A DNA stretch of 64,000 nucleotides. Source: Agathobaculum hominis. Lineage in GTDB: Bacteria > Bacillota > Clostridia > Oscillospirales > Butyricicoccaceae. The stretch lies in assembly GCF_014288055.1 (NCBI RefSeq), contig NZ_JACOPK010000001.1, positions 124,001-188,000 of the forward strand, written 5' to 3'. Below are positions 1 to 7,663 of the stretch, in pieces; position 1 is the first letter of the stretch, and every line of letters starts with the position of its first letter. The notes under the pieces are model-generated. The model was not told where the DNA came from. It made no database searches and worked only from the letters and a program-made list of their open reading frames with translations. Made by a program: the position numbers and the translations under genes.

Positions 1-689
1 CCCGCCGCTGGGACGACGTGAAGCTGAAGAACACCGTCATGCGTACCAAGGAGGATGCGCAGGACTACCGTTACTTCCCGGACCCGGATCTGATCGCCGT
101 CGAGATCTCCGACGAGTGGATGAAGCAGATCGAGAGCGAGGTTCCGGAGCTGCCGATCACCCGTTACGAGCGTTATCTGAACGAGTACGGCATGACCGCG
201 ATGGAAGCGCGTCTGATCTCGGACAGCTTCGAGAAGGCCGAGCTGCTCGACGCTGCGGCAAAGCAGGTCAAGCCCAAGGCTGCTGCAAACTGGATCCTGT
301 CCGACATCTCCAAGTACCTGAACGACAAGGCTGTCAGCCTCAAGGACACCAAGATGACCGCCGACAAGCTGGTCGCTCTGGTCAAGCTCATCGAGGCGGG
401 CACCATCTCCGGCAACGCCGGCAAGAAGGTTCTGCCCTCCATGTTCGAGAACGACGAGACCGTAGAGGCGATCGTTGAGCGCATGGGCCTCAAGCAGGTT
501 TCCGACGAGGGCGCGATCCTCGCCATCGTACAGGACGTTCTCGCGAAGAACGAGAAGGCTGTTGCCGACTTCAAGGCAGGCAAGAACGTCACCGGCTTCC
601 TCGTAGGCCAGTGCATGAAGGCCTCCAAGGGTCAGGGCAATCCGCAGATCATCAACAAGCTGATCGCAGCGGAGCTCGCAAAGCTGTAA
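1..689 (+). CDS. gatB: Aspartyl/glutamyl-tRNA(Asn/Gln) amidotransferase subunit B, 3' part
   Basis: C-terminal half of GatB, the kinase/transamidation subunit of GatCAB, which amidates Glu-tRNA(Gln) or Asp-tRNA(Asn) in bacteria lacking GlnRS or AsnRS. The reading frame is open from base 3, so the gene starts outside the window. The motif DAQDYRYFPDPDL is the GatB family signature at the end of the catalytic core, followed by the helical tail and the YqeY-like domain that contacts the tRNA (about the last 150 residues). About 228 residues are visible of a usual 475. gatC and gatA probably lie upstream. A strong terminator follows the stop codon. Confidence 0.95.
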   Translation, partial: RRWDDVKLKNTVMRTKEDAQDYRYFPDPDLIAVEISDEWMKQIESEVPELPITRYERYLNEYGMTAMEARLISDSFEKAELLDAAAKQVKPKAAANWILSDISKYLNDKAVSLKDTKMTADKLVALVKLIEAGTISGNAGKKVLPSMFENDETVEAIVERMGLKQVSDEGAILAIVQDVLAKNEKAVADFKAGKNVTGFLVGQCMKASKGQGNPQIINKLIAAELAKL

Positions 690-700
690 ATTTTAATGAG

Positions 701-728
701 AAAAGACCGCCGAAAGGCGGTCTTTTTT
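701..728 (+). terminator. Intrinsic terminator of gatB
   Basis: Perfect stem AAGACCGCC/GGCGGTCTT with a GAAA-type loop and a run of six T. It lies 11 bases after the gatB stop codon. Confidence 0.9.
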
Positions 729-761
729 AGACTGTCGAAAAACTTCGTTTTTCCGACAGTC
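729..761 (+). repeat. Family A repeat, solo terminal hairpin
   Basis: The hairpin GACTGTCGAAAAAC / GTTTTTCCGACAGTC directly abuts the gatB terminator. It is the same as the first hairpin of the family A copies at 23.6 and 63.3 kb, but the rest of the element is absent. It is either a decayed copy or a minimal form. Like the full copies, it touches an intrinsic terminator. Confidence 0.75.
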
Positions 762-784
762 CTAAATTTTTTCTAAAATCCCTA

Positions 785-813
785 TTGACAAACAGGAGAA
801 ATAGGTGTATCCT
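785..813 (+). promoter_or_regulatory. Promoter of cysK
   Basis: TTGACA (785-790), 17-base spacer, TATCCT (808-813). The start codon is 163 bases further on, so the mRNA has a leader of roughly 155 bases. Overlapping inverted repeats (ATAGGTGT/ACACCTAT at 801-834 and ATTCATAG/CTATGAAT at 816-838) lie across the -10 region and start site and could be an operator. No T-box or other known riboswitch was recognised in the leader. Confidence 0.7.
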
Positions 814-975
814 CAATTCATAGAAAACACCTATGAATACTGAGATATAGAAAGGCGGCATGAAGCTGTGATACTCTCGCGAATGTGCCGATGTCGAAAC
901 TGATTTTTCGGTACTGCATCTCTGATCCAAGCATAAATTGACTATTTCTGAACTTCTGAAAGGCGGTAAAACCCC

Positions 976-1908
976 ATGTCTGATATTAAAAAGAGCTTTG
1001 CTGATCTGATCGGCAACACTCCGCTGTACGCAGCTGAAAAATTCGCAGAGAAGGTCGGCGCCAACGCTACCATCCTTGCAAAACTCGAATACTTCAATCC
1101 AGCCGGCTCGGTCAAGGACCGTATCGCAAACGCCATGATCAACGAGGCTGAGGCTTCCGGCGCACTCAAGCCGGGTGCTACCATCATCGAGCCGACCTCC
1201 GGCAACACCGGCATCGGTCTGGCGGCTGTCGCGGCGGCCCGCGGCTACCGTATCATCCTCACCATGCCCGAGACCATGTCCATCGAGCGCCGCAATATGC
1301 TCAAGGCATACGGCGCGGAGCTGGTTCTGACCGAGGGCGCAAAGGGTATGTCCGGCGCGATCGCGAAGGCAGATGAGCTTGCGAAGGAGACCCCGAACAG
1401 CTTTATCCCGGGTCAGTTCGTCAACCCGGCAAACCCGGCCGCGCACTATGCGACCACCGGCCCGGAAATCTGGAAGCAGACCGACGGCAAGGTCGATATT
1501 TTTGTTGCAGGCGTCGGTACCGGCGGCACCATCACCGGCACCGGCAAGTACCTCAAGGACCAGAACCCGGACGTCAAGGTTGTTGCCGTTGAGCCGGATA
1601 CCTCTCCGGTCCTGTCCACCGGCAAGGGCGGCCCGCACAAGATTCAGGGCATCGGCGCAGGCTTCGTTCCGGATGTGCTCGACACCAAGGTTTACGACGA
1701 GGTCGTCCGTGTAAAGAACGAGGATGCCTTCGAAACTGCGCGCAAGTTCACCCACAGCGAAGGCCTGTTCATCGGCATTTCCTCCGGTGCGGCTCTGTGG
1801 GCAGCGGCAGAGCTGGCCAAGCGCCCGGAAAACGCAGGCAAGACCATCGTAGCGCTGCTCCCGGATACCGGCGACCGCTACCTGTCTACGCCGCTCGTTA
1901 CCGAGTAA
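976..1908 (+). CDS. cysK: Cysteine synthase A (O-acetylserine sulfhydrylase)
   Basis: PLP enzyme of 310 residues that makes cysteine from O-acetylserine and sulfide, the last step of cysteine synthesis in the cytoplasm. The PLP lysine is K47 in NPAGSVKDR. The substrate-binding loop TSGNTG is at about residues 74-79, and the phosphate-binding glycine-rich loop GVGTGGTITG is near residue 180. The length is normal for the family. The start ATG at 976 has GAAAGGCGG upstream. The gene is monocistronic, with its own promoter, long leader and terminator. Sulfur control is plausible given the operator-like repeats in the leader, but this is inference. Confidence 0.96.
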   Translation: MSDIKKSFADLIGNTPLYAAEKFAEKVGANATILAKLEYFNPAGSVKDRIANAMINEAEASGALKPGATIIEPTSGNTGIGLAAVAAARGYRIILTMPETMSIERRNMLKAYGAELVLTEGAKGMSGAIAKADELAKETPNSFIPGQFVNPANPAAHYATTGPEIWKQTDGKVDIFVAGVGTGGTITGTGKYLKDQNPDVKVVAVEPDTSPVLSTGKGGPHKIQGIGAGFVPDVLDTKVYDEVVRVKNEDAFETARKFTHSEGLFIGISSGAALWAAAELAKRPENAGKTIVALLPDTGDRYLSTPLVTE

Positions 1909-1962
1909 GTCTCTCTTATCTTTTCTCTTAATTTGCATCCTGCTATTTATTACTTCTCTTTG

Positions 1963-2005
1963 GAAGACCGGCTGTTTACCAGTTGACAGCCGGTCTTCGT
2001 CTTTT
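1963..2005 (+). terminator. Intrinsic terminator of cysK
   Basis: Stem GAAGACCGGCTGT (1963-1975) pairs with ACAGCCGGTCTTC (1986-1998), followed by a T-rich tail. It also separates cysK from the convergent yqeC and may serve both strands. Confidence 0.85.
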
Positions 2006-2050
2006 ATGCAGAAAAAAACGACCGTTCCGGACTTCGGGACGGCCGTTCTG

Positions 2051-2680
2051 CTATATGGAAATGACGCGCAGACCGTATTGCTGCGCGGCGGCGGAAAATG
2101 CAGAGCGCTGCTTCTCTGCCGCGCCGGTCAGCACGATCGTCTGCGTGAATCCTTCTGCGGCGAGTGCGCGGGCAGCAAGGGCAGGCGAGGCAGGCTCGTC
2201 CAGCCTTGCGCCGGTCAGGGTACAGAATTGCTCGGGGCGGTGCACGGCTTCGCGAATCGGGCGGTCAAAGCCGCGTGCGCCGACGACGCAAAGCACGCAG
2301 CCTGCCTCCTTCGGGATGACCGGCTCATGCGGCGCGTGCGCCTTGAGGGGGAGACGGCGTGAGCCGTCGGCCTCGACGAGCACATAGTCCGCAAGCTGCT
2401 CGAGCAGGGAAAACGGCAGGGAAGGGGCGGTCAGCTTGCCCTCTGGGGCCGGTGTGCCGAGACAGAGCACGCGGCTGCGCGCGAGCGCGGCGCGTACCTC
2501 ATCCTCGGTGGGAGCGGTCAGCAGCGGCACGCCCTCAAATGGCAGGATATGCGTTGTGGTGGTCAGAATGACCGTGCCGGGCAGCTCGCGCGACAGTGTC
2601 CGCAGCAGCGTTGTCTTGCCGCCCGAGCCGATGACCGCCGTCACGCCGCAGGGTACGCCCAGCCTTTCATACAGTTGCAT
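2051..2680 (-). CDS. yqeC: Selenium cofactor biosynthesis protein YqeC
   Basis: 209-residue P-loop protein of the YqeC family. Its motif near the N-terminus is IGSGGKTTLLRTL, followed by TTTTHI. The family occurs with yqeB and selD in genomes that carry selenium-dependent molybdenum hydroxylases; its exact reaction is not settled. The ATG at 2680 is preferred over the upstream in-frame ATG at 2722 because GGGAGGA lies eight bases before it. It is divergent from yqeB with a short shared promoter region, so the two are probably regulated together. selD lies 7 kb away in the same island. Confidence 0.9.
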   Translation of the reverse strand: MQLYERLGVPCGVTAVIGSGGKTTLLRTLSRELPGTVILTTTTHILPFEGVPLLTAPTEDEVRAALARSRVLCLGTPAPEGKLTAPSLPFSLLEQLADYVLVEADGSRRLPLKAHAPHEPVIPKEAGCVLCVVGARGFDRPIREAVHRPEQFCTLTGARLDEPASPALAARALAAEGFTQTIVLTGAAEKQRSAFSAAAQQYGLRVISI

Positions 2681-2746
2681 TATATTTCCTCCCGGCATTC
2701 TACTGCACCTATCATAGCGCAATTCACGGAAAAAGTCCAGAACGGC

Positions 2747-2775
2747 TTGACATTTCGTCGCGCATCTTCTATAAT
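2747..2775 (+). promoter_or_regulatory. Promoter of the yqeB-mod-moa operon
   Basis: Full consensus sigma-A promoter: TTGACA (2747-2752), 17-base spacer, TATAAT (2770-2775). It lies between the divergent yqeC and yqeB genes and is about 45 bases upstream of the yqeB start. It is one of the strongest-looking promoters in the window. No ModE box or Moco riboswitch was recognised here. Confidence 0.85.
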
Positions 2776-2820
2776 CATTACGTTATATTTATGAAACAAC
2801 AACGAAAAGGAGAGATGAAA

Positions 2821-3612
2821 ATGCTGGTCGTTATCCGCGGCGCGGGCGATATTGCAACAGGAATCGCACTCCGGCTTTTTCGCTCGGGCATAAAAATCGT
2901 CATGACCGACCTGCCGCAGCCGACGTCCATCCGGCGGACGGTGTGCTTTTCCGAGGCCATCCGCCACGGCTCCGCGACGGTCGAGGGCGTGGAGGCGGTG
3001 CTCGCGAAGGACGCCGCTGAAGCGAAAACGCTCGCGGAGAGCGGACGGGTCGCGGTGCTCGCGGACCCGCAGGCAGACTGCGTGCGTGAACTGAAGCCGG
3101 ACGCCCTTGTGGACGCGATTCTGGCAAAGAAAAATCTGGGCACGCGCATCACGGACGCGCCGGTCGTTGTGGCGGTCGGGCCGGGCTTCACGGCAGGCGC
3201 GGACTGCCATGCGGCGGTCGAGACAATGCGCGGCCACACACTCGGCCGCGTGCTGTATGAAGGCTCGCCGCTGCCCAACACGGGCGTGCCCGGCGTGATC
3301 GCAGGTTATGCGGCGGAGCGTGTGCTGCGCGCCCCGGCGGCAGGTGTGTTCGAGCCGAAGCTCGAAATCGGCGCGCAGGTCAAAAAAGGCGACGTCGCGG
3401 CGGTCGTTGACGGAAAGCCGATGCTGTGCAGCATCGACGGCTGTCTGCGCGGTCTGATGCAGGAGGGCGCGGTCGTGTTCGAGGGCATGAAATGCGGCGA
3501 CGTTGACCCGCGCGGCATCCCGGACAACTGCACGACGGCCTCGGACAAGGCCATCGCGGTCGGCGGCGGTGTGCTCGAAGCAATATTACATTTCACTCAT
3601 GTAATTCGTTGA
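2821..3612 (+). CDS. yqeB: Selenium-dependent molybdenum hydroxylase maturation protein YqeB (EF2563 family)
   Basis: 263 residues. An N-terminal Rossmann-like motif VIRGAGDIATGIALRL resembles the XdhC/CoxF family used in loading molybdenum hydroxylases. The C-terminal half (APAAGVFEP... VKKGDVAAVVDG) looks like a lipoyl/biotinyl-type hammerhead fold. YqeB is a marker of the labile selenium cofactor of molybdenum hydroxylases together with SelD and YqeC. ATG 2821 is chosen because AAGGAG ends eight bases before it; ATG 2815 would be too close and ATG 2791 has no ribosome site. It is the first gene of a run through mogA. Confidence 0.9.
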   Translation: MLVVIRGAGDIATGIALRLFRSGIKIVMTDLPQPTSIRRTVCFSEAIRHGSATVEGVEAVLAKDAAEAKTLAESGRVAVLADPQADCVRELKPDALVDAILAKKNLGTRITDAPVVVAVGPGFTAGADCHAAVETMRGHTLGRVLYEGSPLPNTGVPGVIAGYAAERVLRAPAAGVFEPKLEIGAQVKKGDVAAVVDGKPMLCSIDGCLRGLMQEGAVVFEGMKCGDVDPRGIPDNCTTASDKAIAVGGGVLEAILHFTHVIR

Positions 3613-3627
3613 ACAGGAGACAAATAC

Positions 3628-4491
3628 GTGAAATTAAAAACCATATTCGCTAAAATGACCACGTGTTCACTGCTGCTGACCACGCTTTTCGGCTGCGGTC
3701 AGGCTTCTCAGACGGCGGACGGTGCACAGGACACCCAGTCTGCGCAGACGACCGAGCTGACCGTGTTCGCGGCGGCCTCCATGACCGAGACGCTGAACCA
3801 GATCGCAGAGGACTACAAGACGGTCGACCCGAATGTTTCCCTGACCTTCAACTTCGCCTCCTCCGGCGACCTGCTCAGCCAGATCAGGGAGGGCGCGGAC
3901 TGCGACGTTTTTATTTCCGCCGCACCTAAGCAGATGAACGCGCTCGACGGCAGCCTCAAGGACGATGCGGACAAGAACCCGGACGGTCTGGACGAGCTGC
4001 TGGACGGCACGCGCATCGACCTGCTCGAGAACAAGGTCGTGCTCGCTGTTCCGGAGGGCAACCCGAAGGGCATCGAGTCCTTTGACAAGCTCGCTGACCA
4101 GCTGGGGGCCGGTGAGGTATTCCTCGCCATCGGCAACAGCGATGTTCCGGTCGGCCAGTACACCCGGAAGATCTTCGCGCACTACGGTCTGGACGAGCAG
4201 TCGCTCACGGACGCAGGCGTGCTCACCTACGGCTCGAACGTCAAGGAAGTCACCACGCAGGTCAGCGAGGGCGCAGTAGACTGCGGCATCATCTACGCGA
4301 CCGATGCCTATTCCGCAGGTCTTGAGAGCGTCGACGAGGCGACGGCGGATATGTGCGGTCAGGTCATCTATCCGGCGGCTGTCCTCAGGAACAGCGCACA
4401 CCCGGACGAGGCAAAGGCATTTCTCGACTACCTGACCGGCGAGGACGCAGGCAGGGTATTTGAAAGCGTAGGCTTTACGCCGCTCGCGTAA
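3628..4491 (+). CDS. modA: Molybdate ABC transporter, substrate-binding lipoprotein
   Basis: 287-residue periplasmic-type binding protein anchored outside the membrane as a lipoprotein. Residues 1-22 form a signal peptide with lipobox LFGC (C23). The mature part starts the ModA fold with ELTVFAAASMTETLNQI, and SSGDLLSQIREGADCDVFISA is typical of oxyanion binding. It begins with GTG at 3628 after CAGGAGA, 15 bases after yqeB. It delivers molybdate (or tungstate) to ModBC for cofactor synthesis by the downstream genes. A hairpin follows, which may lower transcription of modB relative to modA. Confidence 0.95.
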   Translation: MKLKTIFAKMTTCSLLLTTLFGCGQASQTADGAQDTQSAQTTELTVFAAASMTETLNQIAEDYKTVDPNVSLTFNFASSGDLLSQIREGADCDVFISAAPKQMNALDGSLKDDADKNPDGLDELLDGTRIDLLENKVVLAVPEGNPKGIESFDKLADQLGAGEVFLAIGNSDVPVGQYTRKIFAHYGLDEQSLTDAGVLTYGSNVKEVTTQVSEGAVDCGIIYATDAYSAGLESVDEATADMCGQVIYPAAVLRNSAHPDEAKAFLDYLTGEDAGRVFESVGFTPLA

Positions 4492-4502
4492 TTTGATACA
4501 AT

Positions 4503-4538
4503 AGAGGGGCGAGAGACGAGATTTCTCGCCCTCTTTTT
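4503..4538 (+). terminator. Hairpin with T-tract between modA and modB
   Basis: GAGGGGCGAGA pairs with TCTCGCCCTC (one bulge), followed by five T. Because modB and modC depend on the same operon, this is more likely a partial terminator that keeps modA expression above modBC than a true end. Confidence 0.7.
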
Positions 4539-4557
4539 GCAAACAGGGAGAAAATTC

Positions 4558-5226
4558 ATGGACTGGTATCCTCTTTACAACTCGGTTCGCATCGCGCTCA
4601 TCTCGACCGTCATCATCTTTTTTGCCGGAATCGCGGCGGCGTATTACGTCGCGCGGCTGCCGCGCGCAGTCAAGGGCGTGCTCGATGCGGTGTTCACGCT
4701 GCCGCTCGTGCTGCCGCCCACGGTCGTAGGCTATCTGCTGCTGCGCGTGCTCGGCCCGCGCCGCGCGGTCGGCGCATGGGTGCTCGCGCACTGGGGCGTC
4801 AAGCTGACCATGACCTGGTATTCCGCCATCTTCGCGACGGCGGTCGTGATCTTTCCGCTGATGTACCGCACGGCGCGCGGCGCGTTCGAGAGTTTTGACG
4901 AAAATCTGGCGGATGCAGGCCGCACGCTCGGCCGCTCGAATGCGTGGGTGTTCTGGCGCGTGCGTATGCCGTGCTGCCGTCAGGGCATCCTTGCAGGTAC
5001 CGTGCTCGCGTTCGCGCGTGCGCTCGGCGAATACGGCGCGACGAGCATGATCGCAGGCTACACGCCCGGCCGCACCGCGACGATCTCCACGACGGTCTAT
5101 CAGCTCTGGCGCACGAACGACGACCGGCAGGCGTTTTTCTGGGTCGCGGTCAACCTCGTGATCTCGGCGGTTGTGCTGCTCGCGGTCAATCTGCTGGAAA
5201 AGCGCGGAAAGGGGGCGGCGGCATGA
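4558..5226 (+). CDS. modB: Molybdate ABC transporter permease
   Basis: 222-residue inner-membrane permease with about five hydrophobic spans. The EAA-loop consensus that docks on the ATPase is visible as the segment FDENLADAGRTLGRS. The LPPTVVGYLLL segment is characteristic of ModB. ATG 4558 is used because AGGGAG precedes it by eight bases; the upstream in-frame start at 4537 has no ribosome site. Its stop overlaps the modC start (ATGA), so translation is coupled. Confidence 0.94.
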   Translation: MDWYPLYNSVRIALISTVIIFFAGIAAAYYVARLPRAVKGVLDAVFTLPLVLPPTVVGYLLLRVLGPRRAVGAWVLAHWGVKLTMTWYSAIFATAVVIFPLMYRTARGAFESFDENLADAGRTLGRSNAWVFWRVRMPCCRQGILAGTVLAFARALGEYGATSMIAGYTPGRTATISTTVYQLWRTNDDRQAFFWVAVNLVISAVVLLAVNLLEKRGKGAAA

Positions 5227-6254
5227 GTATTTCGGTCGACATCGAGAAAAAACTCGGCTCGTTCCACCTGCGCGTGGCGTTCGAGGCGGAAAACGAGACC
5301 ATGGCGCTGCTCGGCGCGTCCGGCTGCGGCAAGAGCATGACGCTGCGCTGCATCGCCGGTATCGTGCGCCCGGACCGGGGCAGGATCGTGCTGAACGGCC
5401 GCACGCTGTTCGACAGCGAGCGGCATATCGACCTGCCGCCGCAGCAGCGCGGCGTCGGCTACCTGTTTCAGCAGTACGCCCTGTTCCCGCACATGACGGT
5501 CGAGAAGAATGTCTGCGCCGGAACGCGCGAGGGTACGCGCGCAGAGCGGAAGGCCGCCGCACAGCGCATCCTGCGCACGCTCGGGCTGGAGGAGCTGGCG
5601 CAGCGCCTCCCGGCGAACCTTTCGGGCGGTCAGCAGCAGCGCGCTGCGCTCGCCCGCATTCTGGTCGGAAAACCCGAAATCCTGCTGCTCGACGAGCCGT
5701 TTTCCGCGCTCGATGAGCACATCAAGTGGAAAATTGAGCTTGAGCTCGCCGATACGCTGCGTTCGTTCCCGGGCGGCGTGCTGTTCGTATCGCACAGCCG
5801 CGACGAGATCTATCGCCTGTGCGACACGGTCTGCGTGCTGAACGAGGGCAAATCCGACCCGAAGACAACGGTCGCGGGGCTGTTCCGCGCACCGCTGACC
5901 GTGGGCGCGGCACGCATCTCGGGCTGCAAGAATATCTCGCGCGCCGAGGCCGGTGCCGGCGGCACGCTTTACTGTGCGGACTGGGGCGTTTCGCTCAAAA
6001 CTGCGCTGCCGCTGCGCGAAAATACGGCATATGCCGGTATCCGGGCGCATTATTTCACCCTCAGCGGCACGGAAAACCCGATTACCTGTACGGTCGAGCG
6101 CGTCATTCCGAACCCGTTTTCCGTCGTGTATATGCTGAAAACGCCGGGAGGGGCGCTGCTGCGCATGGAGAGCGAAAAAGCGGAAGCACTGCATACAGGC
6201 GACACGATCACCCTGCATATCGCGCCGGAGGACGTTATGCCGCTGACGGAGTGA
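5223..6254 (+). CDS. modC: Molybdate ABC transporter ATP-binding protein
   Basis: 343-residue ABC ATPase energising ModAB. Walker A is GASGCGKS (about residue 34), the signature is LSGGQQQRAALAR, Walker B is ILLLDEPFSALD and the switch histidine is in FVSHSRDE. A C-terminal region of about 110 residues replaces the usual full Mop (molybdate-binding) domain pair and is only weakly like it. It overlaps modB by four bases and runs into moaA seven bases later, so uptake and cofactor synthesis are co-transcribed. Confidence 0.94.
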   Translation: MSISVDIEKKLGSFHLRVAFEAENETMALLGASGCGKSMTLRCIAGIVRPDRGRIVLNGRTLFDSERHIDLPPQQRGVGYLFQQYALFPHMTVEKNVCAGTREGTRAERKAAAQRILRTLGLEELAQRLPANLSGGQQQRAALARILVGKPEILLLDEPFSALDEHIKWKIELELADTLRSFPGGVLFVSHSRDEIYRLCDTVCVLNEGKSDPKTTVAGLFRAPLTVGAARISGCKNISRAEAGAGGTLYCADWGVSLKTALPLRENTAYAGIRAHYFTLSGTENPITCTVERVIPNPFSVVYMLKTPGGALLRMESEKAEALHTGDTITLHIAPEDVMPLTE

Positions 6255-6261
6255 GGATAAA

Positions 6262-7209
6262 ATGACAGATCAGTATGGAAGAAAAATTAAATATCTGCGC
6301 CTTTCCGTGACCGATCTGTGCAGCTGCCGCTGCGTGTACTGCATGGGCGCGGAGGGCGTCCCCAAGCTGCCGCACGAGGCAGTGCTGTCGTTCGAGGAGA
6401 TCGAGGAGATCGTCTGCGCGGCGGTGTCGCTCGGCGTGCGCAAGGTGCGGCTGACCGGCGGCGAGCCGCTCGTGCGGCGCGGCATCGACGAGCTGGTGCG
6501 CCGTCTGCGCGCCATCGAGGGTATCCGCGAGCTTGCGATGACGACGAACGGGGCACGGCTGGCCGAGTACGCAGAGCGTTTGAAAAGCGCCGGTCTTGAC
6601 CGGCTGAACATCAGCCTTGACACGCTCGACCCTGAAAAATACCGAAAAATCACGCGCATCGGCTCGCTCTCCGACACGCTTGCCGGTCTGGATGCAGCGC
6701 GAAGCGCCGGTTTTACGCGCATCAAGCTGAACGCGGTGCTGATGGGCGGGGTGAACGATGACGAGATACCGGCGCTCGCGGAGCTTGCACGGGACGGCAC
6801 ATTCGATGTGCGCTTTATCGAGCTTATGCCCATCGGAGAGTGCGCAGACTGGGACAGAAAACGCTTTATCCCGGCCGAACGGGTACTTGAAGTGCTGCCG
6901 AAAGTGCAGCGCGTGCCGTCGGACGGCGTTGCGGAGCTGTGGCGTCCGGAGGGCTGGAAGGGCACGGTCGGTCTCATCCGGCCGCTCAGTCACCGCTTCT
7001 GCGCGGACTGCGACCGCATCCGCATCACCCCGGACGGAATGCTCAAGCCGTGTCTGCACTCCGCGCGCGAAATCCCGCTGCGCGGAAAGCACGGCGAAGC
7101 GCTCGTCTGCGCCATCGCGGAGGGCATCGGCGGCAAGCCGAAGGAGCATCACATCACGGACGGCCGCACGAGCGACAGCCTGCGCGGCATGAACCGCATC
7201 GGCGGATAG
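6262..7209 (+). CDS. moaA: GTP 3',8-cyclase (molybdenum cofactor biosynthesis)
   Basis: 315-residue radical SAM enzyme that converts GTP to 3',8-cH2GTP, the first step of molybdopterin synthesis. The SAM cluster cysteines are C20, C24 and C27. The second, GTP-binding cluster is CADC followed by KPC in the C-terminal third (CX2CX13C). The C-terminal GG that acts in catalysis is present as the last two residues. The usual partner moaC is not in the window. RBS GAGGA precedes the ATG at 6262. Confidence 0.96.
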   Translation: MTDQYGRKIKYLRLSVTDLCSCRCVYCMGAEGVPKLPHEAVLSFEEIEEIVCAAVSLGVRKVRLTGGEPLVRRGIDELVRRLRAIEGIRELAMTTNGARLAEYAERLKSAGLDRLNISLDTLDPEKYRKITRIGSLSDTLAGLDAARSAGFTRIKLNAVLMGGVNDDEIPALAELARDGTFDVRFIELMPIGECADWDRKRFIPAERVLEVLPKVQRVPSDGVAELWRPEGWKGTVGLIRPLSHRFCADCDRIRITPDGMLKPCLHSAREIPLRGKHGEALVCAIAEGIGGKPKEHHITDGRTSDSLRGMNRIGG

Positions 7210-7228
7210 AAACAGGAGGAAAACAGCT

Positions 7229-7663
7229 ATGGCACAGGTCGTTTCGGTCTGTATCAGTGAGAAAAAAGGTACAAAAAAGCATCCGGTCGCGGAAATATCG
7301 CTGCGGCCGCATCACGGCATCGTGGGCGACGCGCATGCGGGCGACTGGCACCGGCAGGTGAGTCTGCTCGCAAACGAGAGTGTGGACCGGATGAGAAAAG
7401 AAGGACTGACGCTCGCCGCAGGCGACTTTGCGGAAAATATCCTCACCGAGGGGATAACCCTGCGGACGCTGCCGGTCGGGACCGTGCTGCGCGCGGGCGA
7501 GGTGCGGCTCGAGGTCACGCAGATCGGCAAGGAGTGCCACAATGACTGCGAGATACGCCGCATGACCGGCATGTGCGTCATGCCGACCGACGGCATTTTT
7601 GCGGTTGTGCTGAATGAGGGCGTCATTCGCCCGGGCGATCAGATCGAGGTGGAAAGCATATGA
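7229..7663 (+). CDS. MOSC domain protein
   Basis: 144-residue stand-alone MOSC (Moco sulfurase C-terminal) protein. The family-conserved cysteine lies in IGKECHNDC (about residue 103), where it is thought to carry sulfur or selenium for cofactor modification. Its place between moaA and a MoeA-like gene in an island with selD/yqeB/yqeC makes a role in sulfuration or selenation of the molybdenum cofactor attractive, but that is inference. Ribosome site CAGGAGGA. The stop overlaps the next start (ATGA). Confidence 0.9.
   Translation: MAQVVSVCISEKKGTKKHPVAEISLRPHHGIVGDAHAGDWHRQVSLLANESVDRMRKEGLTLAAGDFAENILTEGITLRTLPVGTVLRAGEVRLEVTQIGKECHNDCEIRRMTGMCVMPTDGIFAVVLNEGVIRPGDQIEVESI

Noticed and set aside
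814..975. T-box or SAM riboswitch in the cysK leader
   Set aside because: No T-box sequence (UGGN block), specifier loop or SAM core motif could be found.
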